Source: Prevotella sp. UBA2756
Lineage (GTDB): Bacteria > Bacteroidota > Bacteroidia > Bacteroidales > Bacteroidaceae
DNA: 64,000 nt
Direction: 5' to 3'
NCBI GenBank assembly: GCA_002353205.1
Contig: DEJE01000019.1
Location: forward strand, 11,848 to 75,847
The notes under the pieces were generated by a model. It worked only from the letters and a program-made list of their open reading frames with translations. It was not told where the DNA came from and made no database searches. The position numbers and the translations under genes were made by a program. The number at the start of each line of letters is the position of its first letter. Positions within the stretch are counted from its first letter, which is position 1. Below, piece after piece: positions 51,142 to 60,342 of this stretch.

Positions 51142-53037
51142 TCAGCGCTGTCTCAGGTCGGCCGTGGTGTATTGCAGCACGGCCTTTCCTTTGTCTATGG
51201 CCGCCCCGCCGGTACCCACGAGCACCTTGTCGGAATGCAGGTCGTAGGCATGGAAGCCGGTGCTGTCGATGACCGAGAAGCCGTCGGTGTGCGTATGCAT
51301 CACAAATTGATGGTTGGCATACGCCGGCGAGAGGATGTCGCGGCTGAAGATGAAGTCGTCGTGGCGCAGACCCATCTGCCCGAACAGCGTGGCGGCCAGG
51401 TCGCTCTGGTTGCACAGCAGGCCGATGGTGCGCGGTCGGCTGACGGCTCCTCCCGTCCATATCATCGGGATATGGGCGCGCAAAGGTTTCGTTTCGTCAA
51501 TATCTTTATACTTGATGCCGTGGTCGGGCAGTATCACCACGAGCGTGTTCTGCCATGCCGGCGTGGCGCGGAAACGCTCGATGAAGCGCCCCAGGCAAAG
51601 ATCCAGATAGTAGAAGGCGTTCAGAATCTCGTCGTCGAACTGCTTGGGCATGGGCACCGTCCACGGTTCGTGCGAACTCAGCGTGAGGAACGAGAGGAAC
51701 CAGGGCTTCTGCGGGTCATACTGGCCGATGGTGTCGTACAGACGGTCGAAGGTGATGCTGTCGCACACGCCCCATTTCGACGATCCGCGCTCTTCGGCGG
51801 TGAAGTCGTCTTCCGACAGGATGGTCTCCGTACCGGTGCTCAGCAGGTAGCCGCGCGTGTTGGTGAAGTTGGCGTCGCCGCCATAGAGGAAGGTCGTAGA
51901 GTAGCCTTCGCCCTTCAGTGTGCGCGCTATCGAGGGGAGCGTCTTCACCTTCGAGGCCATCTTCATCACCGAGTTCTCGGGGAAGGCGGGCCAACCGCTC
52001 AGGATGCTCACCATGCCGCGGTCGGTGCGCCAGCTGTTGGCGTAGCACTGGGTGAAGTAGATGCCCTCCGAAGCCAGGCGCGTGAGGTTCGGCGTCACCT
52101 CGCCGCGGCCGCCGATCTGCGTGAACTCGCCGCCGCAGCTCTCCATGATGATTACCAACACGTTGGGTCGGCGGGTGTTGAGCAGCGTATCGGCAGGCTG
52201 GCTGTCAGTGAAAAACATGCCCTGGAGCAGCTCGTTACACTTCTCGTCGGCGAAATAGTTGTACTGCGGAATGTCGTTGGTGCTCTTTCCGATGGAGGCA
52301 AAGAAGTTGAACAGCGGGTTCACTGCCGAGTGGTTGAGAAACTGCACCTGCGAATAGTACACCTGACCGACGTTGCTCGTCGACACACTCAGCCCGCCGC
52401 GCATGCCGACGACGATGAGCGGGATGCACAGCAGCATGACAGCCGTGGCCACCAGTTGGCCGCCCACCGAGCGAAGGGGAGCCACCCCACCCCGCCGACT
52501 GCCGCGACGGCCGTCGCGAAACAGTCCGAGCTGACGGATGCCGCGCCGTTCCTGCCGCTCGCGCGGTGTGATCCACACGAACATCTTATAGAAACCGAAG
52601 GCCAATGCAGCCACCACAAGCACCCTGACAGCCACATACCACCACGAGACACTGGTCAGCGCGTGACCCGTTGAGTCGACAAACTGGAACACCGATGCAT
52701 CGAGCTTGAAACCCCAGAAGGCATAGAGACTCGTGTCGACGGTGAAAGCCAGCGCCAGGATCAGCCCCAGCACGGCGTAGTAGACCTTCAGCGCACCGCG
52801 AATCACCGCCCAACGCCTCACCCAGAGCGAGACGAGCACGGCCAGGAAGGGCACCACCATGAGATAAAGCGCCGTGGAGAGGTCGAGCGAAAGGCCATGC
52901 CACAGCACATCCTTCACGTCCGACGGCCCGAACGCGTTACCTTCGCGATTATAATACATGAATACCGGCTTAGCCATCAGCAACAACACGACGCTAAGCA
53001 GATAGAATTTCACCAGGTAAAGAACACGTGTTTTCAT
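51142..53037 (-). CDS. LTA-synthase-like membrane sulfatase/phosphoglycerol transferase
   Basis: 631 residues from MKTRVLYLVKFYLL. Five N-terminal membrane helices (about 5-190) are followed by an extracytoplasmic alkaline-phosphatase-fold domain: VLVIIMESCGGEF (metal ligand Glu), NSWRTDRGMVSILSG (candidate catalytic Thr), and VVILPDHGIKYKDI. This is the LtaS/OpgB type. In Gram-negative Bacteroidota, which lack LTA, such proteins probably transfer phosphoglycerol or phosphoethanolamine to envelope glycans or lipids. The upstream in-frame ATG would add only three residues. Confidence 0.85.
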   Translation of the reverse strand: MKTRVLYLVKFYLLSVVLLLMAKPVFMYYNREGNAFGPSDVKDVLWHGLSLDLSTALYLMVVPFLAVLVSLWVRRWAVIRGALKVYYAVLGLILALAFTVDTSLYAFWGFKLDASVFQFVDSTGHALTSVSWWYVAVRVLVVAALAFGFYKMFVWITPRERQERRGIRQLGLFRDGRRGSRRGGVAPLRSVGGQLVATAVMLLCIPLIVVGMRGGLSVSTSNVGQVYYSQVQFLNHSAVNPLFNFFASIGKSTNDIPQYNYFADEKCNELLQGMFFTDSQPADTLLNTRRPNVLVIIMESCGGEFTQIGGRGEVTPNLTRLASEGIYFTQCYANSWRTDRGMVSILSGWPAFPENSVMKMASKVKTLPSIARTLKGEGYSTTFLYGGDANFTNTRGYLLSTGTETILSEDDFTAEERGSSKWGVCDSITFDRLYDTIGQYDPQKPWFLSFLTLSSHEPWTVPMPKQFDDEILNAFYYLDLCLGRFIERFRATPAWQNTLVVILPDHGIKYKDIDETKPLRAHIPMIWTGGAVSRPRTIGLLCNQSDLAATLFGQMGLRHDDFIFSRDILSPAYANHQFVMHTHTDGFSVIDSTGFHAYDLHSDKVLVGTGGAAIDKGKAVLQYTTADLRQR

Positions 53038-53113
53038 AACTATCAAATCGTTTTAACGACAGACATGTGCCCACGGCGGCACATCACAGCGCCGCACCGA
53101 GGACGTTATGGCC

Positions 53114-54343
53114 CTAATCGAGCAGGCGATTGCCCAGATACCTCACCGGATACCACACAGCCACGAAGCCCACGGCGAGCACAGTGACGAACACCAGCAC
53201 GATGTCGGTGGGATGAACGCTCACGGGATAGGCATCGACAACGAACGAACCGCTGCTCGAACCCAGCGAGATGAGGCCGAAACCCTGCTGAAGCCAGCAC
53301 AGCAACAGTCCGAGAACGATGCCGATCACCGCTCCGATGAACGAGATCAAGCGCCCTTCAAACATGAACACGTTGCGTATCTGCCGCTCGTTGGCACCCA
53401 GGTTGCGCAGTGTCTTCACGTCTTCCTTCTTGTCGATGATGAGCATCGAGAGCGACCCGATGATGTTGAAGCAGGCCACCACGAGGATAAAGGTCAGGAA
53501 TATGTAGGCAATGTATTTCTCAATCTTCATGATGCGGAACGTGTCGGCCTGCTGTTCGTAGCGGTCTTCCACGCGATAGCTCTCGCCGGCCACCTCGCGC
53601 ATCTTCGCCTTCACGCGGTCAAGATTGCTCCCAGGCTTCAGCCGCAGCTCCAGTGCCGACAGCCGCCCGTCTTGTCCGAACAGGTTGCGGGCGAAGTTGA
53701 TGGATGTGAGGATGTAGTTCTTGTCGTATTTCGCCTGATGAACGTTGAACACCACGCCCGGCGAGAGCAGCGAGTCCTCCACGAAGCCCTGCTCGGGGCT
53801 CGACATGTCGAGCTGGCCCTCCTTCACCGGAGCATAGATCTTCATGTAGCCGTCCCATCGGGCACCCGTTCCCAGCGTGGCTGCGAGCCGCAGGCCGGGA
53901 ATGCCATATTGCAGGTCGGCCGCCTGTAGCGAGAAGTCGCCGTCGCCGTAGAGGATCTCGGTGATGTGGCTCAGGTCGGCGAAGCTGCTCTCAACGCCCT
54001 TCACCACCACCATGGCCTGCCGGTCGCGGAACATGGCCAGCGCATTGTCCTCAACCGTCTCCATGGCAACGTCGACCTCGGGCATCTCCCTGATGGCCAC
54101 GAGCACGGGATCGTCGGCCGGAGCCGTCTTTCCCTTCACGGGAGTGACCTTCAGTTGCGGGTCGAAGCTGGTGAAGAAGGTGGCCACGAGGTCGTGGAAG
54201 CCGTTGAACACGCTGAGCGTCACCACCAAAGCCATGGTGGCCACCGCCACTCCCATCACGGAGATGGCGCTGATCACGTTGATGGCATTCGTGCTCTTCT
54301 TCGAGAAGAGGTAGCGCTTGGCGATGTAGAACGGGAAATTCAT
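53114..54343 (-). CDS. LolC/LolE-type ABC transporter permease
   Basis: 409 residues in the MacB/LolC topology: one N-terminal helix (about 20-45), a large periplasmic domain (45-265), then three helices (about 270-300, 320-345 and 370-400). FYIAKRYLFSKKSTNAIN at the start and ISVMGVAVATMALVVTLSVF are typical of the LolC/E branch that extracts outer-membrane lipoproteins from the inner membrane. No LolD ATPase lies beside it. It follows rbfA by 18 bp on the same strand, an arrangement common in Bacteroidetes. Confidence 0.88.
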   Translation of the reverse strand: MNFPFYIAKRYLFSKKSTNAINVISAISVMGVAVATMALVVTLSVFNGFHDLVATFFTSFDPQLKVTPVKGKTAPADDPVLVAIREMPEVDVAMETVEDNALAMFRDRQAMVVVKGVESSFADLSHITEILYGDGDFSLQAADLQYGIPGLRLAATLGTGARWDGYMKIYAPVKEGQLDMSSPEQGFVEDSLLSPGVVFNVHQAKYDKNYILTSINFARNLFGQDGRLSALELRLKPGSNLDRVKAKMREVAGESYRVEDRYEQQADTFRIMKIEKYIAYIFLTFILVVACFNIIGSLSMLIIDKKEDVKTLRNLGANERQIRNVFMFEGRLISFIGAVIGIVLGLLLCWLQQGFGLISLGSSSGSFVVDAYPVSVHPTDIVLVFVTVLAVGFVAVWYPVRYLGNRLLD

Positions 54344-54361
54344 CTTCTGGCGTCTCTTTCG

Positions 54362-54697
54362 TTAACCCTTCAGCAGCTCGTCGATGTGCTCAATGTAGTC
54401 GAGCGAATCGTCGATGAAGAACCTGAGCTCGGGGATGATACGCAGCTGGTTGCGCACACGCGTGCCCAATTCGTAGCGGATGGTCTTCTGGTTATCGTTC
54501 ACGTTCCTGATGATTTCCTCGCCTTTCTCGCTGGGGAACACGCTCAGGTAGGCTGTGCACACGCTCAGGTCGGGCGATATCTTCACCCGCGTGACGCTCA
54601 CCATCACCCCCCGCATCATCCGCGTCTGACCTTGGAAGATGAGGCTGAGTTCCTTCTGCAACAGCCGTGCTATTCTGTTTTGTCTTGTTTCCTGCAT
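54362..54697 (-). CDS. rbfA: Ribosome-binding factor A
   Basis: KH-like protein that assists late 30S maturation. The start MQETRQNRIARLLQKELS gives 111 residues, normal for RbfA. VSVTRVKISPDLSVCTAYLS and RNQLRIIPELRFFIDDS are the family core; the final DYIEHIDELL matches the usual end. The frame is open 19 codons farther, but the later ATG is the family start. A minus-strand -7 box TATCTTTG lies at 54729-54722. Confidence 0.93.
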   Translation of the reverse strand: MQETRQNRIARLLQKELSLIFQGQTRMMRGVMVSVTRVKISPDLSVCTAYLSVFPSEKGEEIIRNVNDNQKTIRYELGTRVRNQLRIIPELRFFIDDSLDYIEHIDELLKG

Positions 54698-54793
54698 CTC
54701 TGTTTTTCTTCTTTGCGGCTGCAAAGATAATGAAAAATCTATAAAATCCACCATTTATCACACTTTATCCACTGCGGTACACCGTTTTTTTAG

Positions 54794-54801
54794 TAAATTT
54801 G
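54794..54801 (+). promoter_or_regulatory. -7 box of the GH51 gene
   Basis: TAAATTTG, 65 bp before the ATG at 54867. Confidence 0.5.
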
Positions 54802-54866
54802 CATCGCTCTTTGGCTACGAACCATTGGCACGAAAGACACCAAGTAATAATAAATACTAACCCGTT

Positions 54867-56846
54867 ATGAAGAAAAAAATGAGAATCATAGCCACGCTCG
54901 CCGTGGCTGCACTGGCCTCAACGACCGTCAGTGCGCAGCACCAGATGACGGTGCAGACAAAGAAACTGGGTGCTCCCATCCAGCCTACCATGTACGGAAT
55001 CTTCTTTGAAGACATCAACTTCGGTGCCGACGGCGGACTCTATGCCGAGATGGTGGAGAACCGCTCGTTCGAGTTTCCGCAGCGACTCATGGGCTGGAAC
55101 ACCTTCGGCAACGTCGACATCGACGACGACGAGCCCGCCTTCGAGCGCAATCCGCACTACGCCGAGCTGCGCAACAGCGGCCACCGCGACAAGTTCACCG
55201 GACTGGAGAACCGCGGATTCTTCGGCATGGGACTGAAGAAAGGGATGAAATACAACTTCTCCGTCTACGCACGCACGGCCGACAGCAACGACGCCAAGAT
55301 ACGCGTGGAGCTCATCGGCTCCGACAACGAGGTCATTGCCAAGCACGGCATCGCCATCCAGGGCAAGAGCTGGAAGAAATACACCACCACACTCGAGTCG
55401 CCGCGCACCGATGCCAAGGGTTATATGCGCGTATATCTTGAAGGAACCAACGGCGTTGACCTCGACCACGTCAGCCTCTTCCCGCAGGATGCGTGGAAAG
55501 GACTGCTCAGGGCCGACCTCGTGAAGGATCTCAAGGACCTCCATCCCGGCGTCTTCCGCTTCCCCGGAGGATGCATCGTAGAGGGAACCGACCTCCAGTC
55601 GCGCTACCAGTGGAAGAACAGCGTGGGCCCGGCAGAGAACCGTCCGCTCAACGAGAACCGCTGGAACTACACCTTCCCACACCGTCTCTACCCCAACTAC
55701 TACCAGAGCTACGGCCTCGGATTCTACGAGTTCTTCCTCCTCTCCGAGGAAATCGGCGCTCAGGCCCTCCCCGTGCTCAGCGTCGGACTCTCGTGCCAGT
55801 TCCAGAATCCCGATGAAAACGCTGCCAAGTGCCACGTCGCCCTCGACGACCTGCAGCCCTATATCGACGATGCCCTCGACCTCATTGAGTTCGCCAACGG
55901 TTCAACCGACACCAAGTGGGGCCGCCTGCGCGCCGAAATGGGACATCCGCAGCCCTTCAACCTGAAGCAGATCGGTATCGGCAACGAGCAGTGGGGACCG
56001 CTCTATCCCGAGCGCCTCGAGAAGTTCGTCAAGGCCATACGCGCCAAGTACCCGCAGATGAAGATCGTGGGCTCCAGCGGACCGTCGCCCGACGATAAGG
56101 ACGGCAAGCAGTTCACCTACGGATGGGAGCAGATGACGAAGCTCAAGGCCGACCTCGTCGACGAGCACTACTACCGTTCGCCCCAATGGTTCATGGAGAA
56201 CGTCACCCGCTACGACAAATACAACCGCAAGGGACCGAAGGTGTTCGCCGGTGAATACGCCTGCCACATCGACGCCAACCCCGCATCGCCCACAGGAAAG
56301 AACGTCTTCGAGGCCGCACTCGCCGAGGCTGCCATCATGACGGGCTTCGAGCGCAACGCCGACATCGTGCACATGGCCACCTATGCACCGCTCTTCTCGC
56401 ACGTCGAGGGATGGCAGTGGCGCCCCGACCTCATCTGGATGGACAACCTCACCACCGTTCGCACGCCCAACTACTACGTGCAGCAGCTCTACGGACAGAA
56501 CCCCGGCACCCACGTACTCTCGCTCACCGAGAACAAGAAACCCGTCGCCGGACAGGATGGTCTCTGCGCTTCGGCCGTCTACGACAAGAACAAGAACCAG
56601 TATATCCTGAAGGTTGTCAACACGAGCGACAAGGAACAGCCCATCGAGGTGACCTTCAAGGGCCTGAAGGAGCTGAAGAAAGGCCGTCTGACCATCCTCC
56701 ATTCTAGCAACCCGCGCGCCGAGAACACCATTGAAAGGAAGAACGTCGTGATGCCGCGCACCGCTGAGATCCCTGCAGAGGCCTTCAACGGCAACGTGTT
56801 CTCCACGAAGGTTCCCGCCAAGACCTTCGCCGTCTTCACGTTCTAA
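54867..56846 (+). CDS. Alpha-L-arabinofuranosidase, GH51
   Basis: Releases terminal arabinofuranose from arabinoxylan or arabinan. 659 residues with a signal peptide (cleavage after VSAQ). The barrel starts near YGIFFEDINFGADGGLYAEM. An inserted carbohydrate-binding-like domain (about 85-195) precedes the main barrel, which has the acid/base Glu374 in IGIGNEQWG and the nucleophile Glu463 in VFAGEYACH. A C-terminal beta-sandwich follows. It is a lone gene with its own promoter and terminator rather than part of a visible polysaccharide utilisation locus. Confidence 0.92.
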   Translation: MKKKMRIIATLAVAALASTTVSAQHQMTVQTKKLGAPIQPTMYGIFFEDINFGADGGLYAEMVENRSFEFPQRLMGWNTFGNVDIDDDEPAFERNPHYAELRNSGHRDKFTGLENRGFFGMGLKKGMKYNFSVYARTADSNDAKIRVELIGSDNEVIAKHGIAIQGKSWKKYTTTLESPRTDAKGYMRVYLEGTNGVDLDHVSLFPQDAWKGLLRADLVKDLKDLHPGVFRFPGGCIVEGTDLQSRYQWKNSVGPAENRPLNENRWNYTFPHRLYPNYYQSYGLGFYEFFLLSEEIGAQALPVLSVGLSCQFQNPDENAAKCHVALDDLQPYIDDALDLIEFANGSTDTKWGRLRAEMGHPQPFNLKQIGIGNEQWGPLYPERLEKFVKAIRAKYPQMKIVGSSGPSPDDKDGKQFTYGWEQMTKLKADLVDEHYYRSPQWFMENVTRYDKYNRKGPKVFAGEYACHIDANPASPTGKNVFEAALAEAAIMTGFERNADIVHMATYAPLFSHVEGWQWRPDLIWMDNLTTVRTPNYYVQQLYGQNPGTHVLSLTENKKPVAGQDGLCASAVYDKNKNQYILKVVNTSDKEQPIEVTFKGLKELKKGRLTILHSSNPRAENTIERKNVVMPRTAEIPAEAFNGNVFSTKVPAKTFAVFTF

Positions 56847-56890
56847 GGCGTTGACCACAAGCACCGGTCACTGGTGCAGATACAAGAAAA

Positions 56891-56926
56891 CAGCCGTTTC
56901 GCTATTGCTGAAACGGCTGTTTTTTT
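56891..56926 (+). terminator. Terminator of the GH51 gene
   Basis: Perfect 10-bp stem CAGCCGTTTC (56891-56900) with GAAACGGCTG (56910-56919), 9-base loop, seven T. Confidence 0.9.
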
Positions 56927-56966
56927 GTATCCTTGCTCGCTGCTGACAGCGCGGCGGCACTTTTTT

Positions 56967-58031
56967 CTAATCGTTGAAAGCGGCAGCCTCGGCGGCGGCG
57001 ATAATATCCTCGCGCGACGTGTCGGTCTTGATGTCCGACAGGTCGAACTCGTCTTCCGCCTCCATCTCCTTTGCCTTCACAGGCTGGCGTGCAGGCTTCG
57101 CTTCCTTCACGGGGTCGGTTCCGTCGAAGCGCTCCAGCTTCACGGCCAGCTGCTTGCGCGCCGTGGGCATGGGGTGCGGCGTGCTCTCGGTGATGAAAGC
57201 CTGCTGCGGCTCCGTCGTGTCGGGCACCGCCATGACGGGCATCTCCTCCATCTTCGTGCGGTCGGCCTTCGCGGCAAACACCTTGTCGATGAACTGCGGC
57301 TCCTTGCGCAGGCGCTGCAGCGTGAGCTTTGAGGCCAGCTGCTGCGACTCCTTCTTGCTGTAGCCGTCGCCCGTCTCGCCCTTGATCTTCCCTTCGAGCA
57401 CCACCTGGTAGGTGAACTTCGGGCTTCCGTTCTCGTCCTTCTCCTGTTTCACTAGGTTGAAGTCGAGCTTCACGCGGTTCTTCTGGCTCCACTCGATGAG
57501 CTTCGACTTGAAGTTCACCTCCTTGTAGGCCACCTTGTCGATGTTGAGCAGCTCCTTCAGGATGCGCTTCTCCATGAAGCGCATGCACGCATCGTAGCCG
57601 CGGTCGAGGTAGATGGCACCCACCAGAGCCTCGAAAGCGTTGCCGCCCATGTAGCTGTTGTGCGACGAGTTGCGCCCGCTGCTCACGATGAGCTGGTTGA
57701 TGCCCATCTCCTGGGCCAGCCGTCCGAGCGTCTCGCGCTGCACGATCTTCGACCGCGTGTTAGTGAGAAACCCTTCACGCTTGCCGGGGAAGTGGCTGTA
57801 GACGATGTGCCCCACCACCGAGTCGAGCACGGCGTCGCCCAGAAACTCCAGCCGCTCGTTGTTCACGGGCTTCCCTTTCTCCTTGTGGCCCAGGCTCTTG
57901 TGCATCAGTGCCTGCTTGTAGTAGTGGATGTGGCGTGGATAGAAGCCGATGATGTCGCGCAGAGACGAATAAAGCTCCTTCTCCTTGCGGAAAGGGAGCC
58001 TTACGATATTCAATAGGTCAATGATCTGCAT
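56967..58031 (-). CDS. rnc: Ribonuclease III with C-terminal extension
   Basis: Double-strand-specific endonuclease for rRNA and mRNA processing. 354 residues, compared with about 230 in E. coli. The catalytic signature NERLEFLGDAVLD is at 58-70 and the second metal site EALVGAIYLDRGYD is near 140. A dsRNA-binding domain lies at about 178-250 (TYQVVLEGKIKGETGDGYSK). A further 100 or so residues follow, probably disordered and rich in A, E, P and K. It is 60 bp downstream of fabF on the same strand, the common acpP-fabF-rnc order. Confidence 0.94.
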   Translation of the reverse strand: MQIIDLLNIVRLPFRKEKELYSSLRDIIGFYPRHIHYYKQALMHKSLGHKEKGKPVNNERLEFLGDAVLDSVVGHIVYSHFPGKREGFLTNTRSKIVQRETLGRLAQEMGINQLIVSSGRNSSHNSYMGGNAFEALVGAIYLDRGYDACMRFMEKRILKELLNIDKVAYKEVNFKSKLIEWSQKNRVKLDFNLVKQEKDENGSPKFTYQVVLEGKIKGETGDGYSKKESQQLASKLTLQRLRKEPQFIDKVFAAKADRTKMEEMPVMAVPDTTEPQQAFITESTPHPMPTARKQLAVKLERFDGTDPVKEAKPARQPVKAKEMEAEDEFDLSDIKTDTSREDIIAAAEAAAFND

Positions 58032-58091
58032 GCTTGGATGATTTTCTTACATTCGGGAATGCAAATGTGTGACTTCTGTTTCTGCCGATTC

Positions 58092-59354
58092 TTAGTCCTT
58101 ATATTTCTTGAACACTACACATGCGTTGTGGCCGCCGAAGCCGAACGTGTTGCTCATGGCAGCACGCACCTCGCGCTTCTGAGCCTTGTTGAACGTGAAG
58201 TTCAGGTTGTAGTCGATCTCCTCGTCCTTGTCGTCCTCGTCGTGGTTGATGGTCGGCGGAACGATGTCGTTCTGCACGCTCAGCACGGCCACCATGGCCT
58301 CCACGGCGCCGGCGGCACCGAGCAGATGGCCCGTCATCGACTTCGTCGACGAGATGTTCAGCTTGTAGGCAGCCTCGCCGAAGACGTCCTTGATGGCCTT
58401 GGCCTCCGAGATGTCGCCCACATGGGTCGACGTGCCGTGCACGTTGATGTAGTCGATGTCCTCGGGCTTCAGGTTGGCATCCTCAAGGGCGGCCGTCATC
58501 ACGAGCTTGGCACCCAGTCCCTCGGGGTGCGAGGCGGTGATGTGGTAAGCATCGGCGCTCATGCCCTCGCCCACCATCTCGGCATAGATCTTCGCTCCGC
58601 GAGCCTTGGCGTGCTCCAGCTCCTCCAGGATGAGGCAACCGGCACCCTCGGCCATCACGAAACCGTCGCGGCTGGCGCTGAACGGACGGCTGGCGCGTGC
58701 CGGATCGTCGTTGCGCGTCGACAGGGCCTTCATGGCATTGAAGCCACCCACGCCCACCACGCAGATAGCAGCCTCGGCACCGCCGCTCACAATCACATTA
58801 GCCTTGCCCAGACGGATCAGGTTGAAGGCGTCGGCCAGCGCGTTGCTGGAAGAAGCACAGGCTGATGTCGTTGTGTAGTTGGGGCCGTGGAAGCCGAAGT
58901 GGATGGAGATATGGCCAGCGGCGATGTCGCTGATCATCTTCGGGATGAAGAAGGGGCTGAACTTCGGGCCTTGGTCTTCGTGAAGCGCATTGTACTTCAC
59001 CTCTTCCTGGAACGTGTTGATGCCGCCGATGCCCACACCGTAGATCACGCCGATGCGGTTCAGGTCTTCAGTCTCCAAGTCCAGACCACTGTCTTTCACA
59101 CCCTGAATGGCGCTCACCATGGCCAGCTGCGTGTAACGGTCGAGCTTGCGCGACTCTTTGCGGTCGAGATACTCATTGATGTCGAGACCTTTCACCTCGC
59201 AGGCAAACTTTGTCTTGAACAGGGTCGTATCAAAATAGGTGATGGGGGCGGCTCCGCTCACACCGGCCAGCAGGTTCTTCCAAGTCTCCTCGGGAGAGTT
59301 GCCAACGGGGGTCACGGCTCCGAGTCCGGTCACCACTACTCTTTTCAGTTCCAT
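58092..59354 (-). CDS. fabF: 3-oxoacyl-ACP synthase II
   Basis: Condensing enzyme of fatty-acid elongation. The start MELKRVVVTGLGAVTPVG gives 420 residues. The catalytic Cys is in TTSACASSSNALADA, with His in NVHGTSTHVGD and SMTGHLLGAAG. The frame is open for 32 more codons upstream into the intergenic hairpin, but MELKRVVVTG is the usual FabF start. It follows acpP by 120 bp, with a long hairpin in the gap. Confidence 0.97.
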   Translation of the reverse strand: MELKRVVVTGLGAVTPVGNSPEETWKNLLAGVSGAAPITYFDTTLFKTKFACEVKGLDINEYLDRKESRKLDRYTQLAMVSAIQGVKDSGLDLETEDLNRIGVIYGVGIGGINTFQEEVKYNALHEDQGPKFSPFFIPKMISDIAAGHISIHFGFHGPNYTTTSACASSSNALADAFNLIRLGKANVIVSGGAEAAICVVGVGGFNAMKALSTRNDDPARASRPFSASRDGFVMAEGAGCLILEELEHAKARGAKIYAEMVGEGMSADAYHITASHPEGLGAKLVMTAALEDANLKPEDIDYINVHGTSTHVGDISEAKAIKDVFGEAAYKLNISSTKSMTGHLLGAAGAVEAMVAVLSVQNDIVPPTINHDEDDKDEEIDYNLNFTFNKAQKREVRAAMSNTFGFGGHNACVVFKKYKD

Positions 59355-59409
59355 AATAAATATAATAAGGTGTGGGGTGATGGCAGTCATGGTATCGATA
59401 AACTGAAGA

Positions 59410-59451
59410 GGTGTTGGACATTGGTCATACGCATAGCCAATACCCAACACC
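59410..59451 (-). repeat. Intergenic hairpin between acpP and fabF
   Basis: Two nested stems: GGTGTTGG (59410-59417) with CCAACACC (59444-59451), and ATTGG (59420-59424) with CCAAT (59437-59441), joined by a symmetric AC/AC internal loop around a 12-base apical loop. No T-run follows, so it is unlikely to be a simple terminator. It could be an RNA-processing or stability element that keeps acpP mRNA more abundant than fabF mRNA. Confidence 0.65.
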
Positions 59452-59474
59452 CTTCATTCCATCACCAGAAGTGA

Positions 59475-59711
59475 TTATTTTGCGTTCTCCTCAATGTACT
59501 TGACAGCGTCGCCGACAGTAGCGATGGTCTCAGCCTTATCGTCGGGAATAGAAATGTTGAACTCTTTCTCAAACTCCATGATGAGCTCAACAGTGTCGAG
59601 TGAATCTGCGCCCAGATCGTTTGTGAAACTTGCTTCGGGCTTCACCTCTGAAGCGTCTACACCCAGCTTGTCAACGATAATGTCAACTACCTTGCTTTCA
59701 ATTTCTGACAT
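59475..59711 (-). CDS. acpP: Acyl carrier protein
   Basis: 78 residues, acidic. GADSLD at 34-39 carries Ser37, the site of 4'-phosphopantetheine attachment. It carries acyl chains for FabF next door and, in this organism, presumably also donates 3-hydroxyacyl chains to the GlsB-like enzyme. First gene of acpP-fabF-rnc. Confidence 0.98.
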   Translation of the reverse strand: MSEIESKVVDIIVDKLGVDASEVKPEASFTNDLGADSLDTVELIMEFEKEFNISIPDDKAETIATVGDAVKYIEENAK

Positions 59712-59765
59712 AATTGTGATAATTTAAAATGTTAATAATATTCTTCAACTTTAAAAATTCGGGTG

Positions 59766-59797
59766 CAAAGGAACAAATAATAATTGAGTTACGCAAA
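59766..59797 (-). promoter_or_regulatory. Promoter of acpP
   Basis: On the minus strand, TTTG (59797-59794), a 20-bp spacer, then TTCCTTTG (59773-59766), one base off the TAnnTTTG consensus. The leader would be about 50 nt. Confidence 0.55.
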
Positions 59798-60069
59798 TAT
59801 TTTTCAAAAAAAACAACCATACCCTGCACATTTCACCCCATTGTGTGCAAAAAATCAGCCCGATTTTCATAGTTTTTAACGCTTGGTAACGATAACAGCG
59901 CACCAAATGCTCTGCCACGAGGCAACAACGGCCGCCGCAACGGGCCCCTTCTTTCCGTCGACGCCCTACTTTCTGCCGACGTCAAGAAAATACCATTCAC
60001 TCGTCCGAACAGCCATTTTCAGTTGCCAAAGCGCTGCCGCCGCATGGCCGTCAGGCGCGAACCGGCCAG

Positions 60070-60179
60070 CAATTCTATTTATTTCACCACGCAATTTAGT
60101 TTATTTCACCGCGCAATTTAATTTGTTTTGCTCTGCAATTTAATTTGTTTCACCACACAATAGAATTTGTTTTGCAACA
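60070..60179. repeat. Five tandem 22-bp AT-rich repeats
   Basis: Units begin at 60070, 60092, 60114, 60136 and 60158, each starting CAAT and ending in a more GC-rich CACCRCG or GCTCTG/GCAACA part. The array is not a multiple of 3 and carries stops, so it is non-coding. Related units occur at 25665-25708. The rest of the 631-bp acpP-upp interval (59712-60342) holds promoter and terminator sequences and no gene. Confidence 0.85.
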
Positions 60180-60245
60180 TACGGGGGCACAACGGCCGGC
60201 AGAAAAAAGCTGCTCCGCCAAGCGACATGCACCGCTATGGCAAAG

Positions 60246-60278
60246 AAAAAGCGCTGCCCCGACGGACGGAGGCAGCGC
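60246..60278 (-). terminator. Terminator of upp
   Basis: On the minus strand GCGCTGCC (60278-60271) pairs with GGCAGCGC (60258-60251) across a 12-base loop, followed by TTTTTC (60250-60245). It lies 64 bp after the upp stop. Confidence 0.88.
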
Positions 60279-60342
60279 TCAGAGAGGGTTGCGGCAGGTG
60301 CTCTTCGGGTGCTCGGAGAGCTTTCGGCGTGAACACGTCGGC

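Noticed and set aside
59883..60143. Plus-strand 86-codon frame between acpP and upp
   Set aside because: Low complexity, partly made of the 22-bp repeats, which are out of phase with codons. No start context and no similarity.
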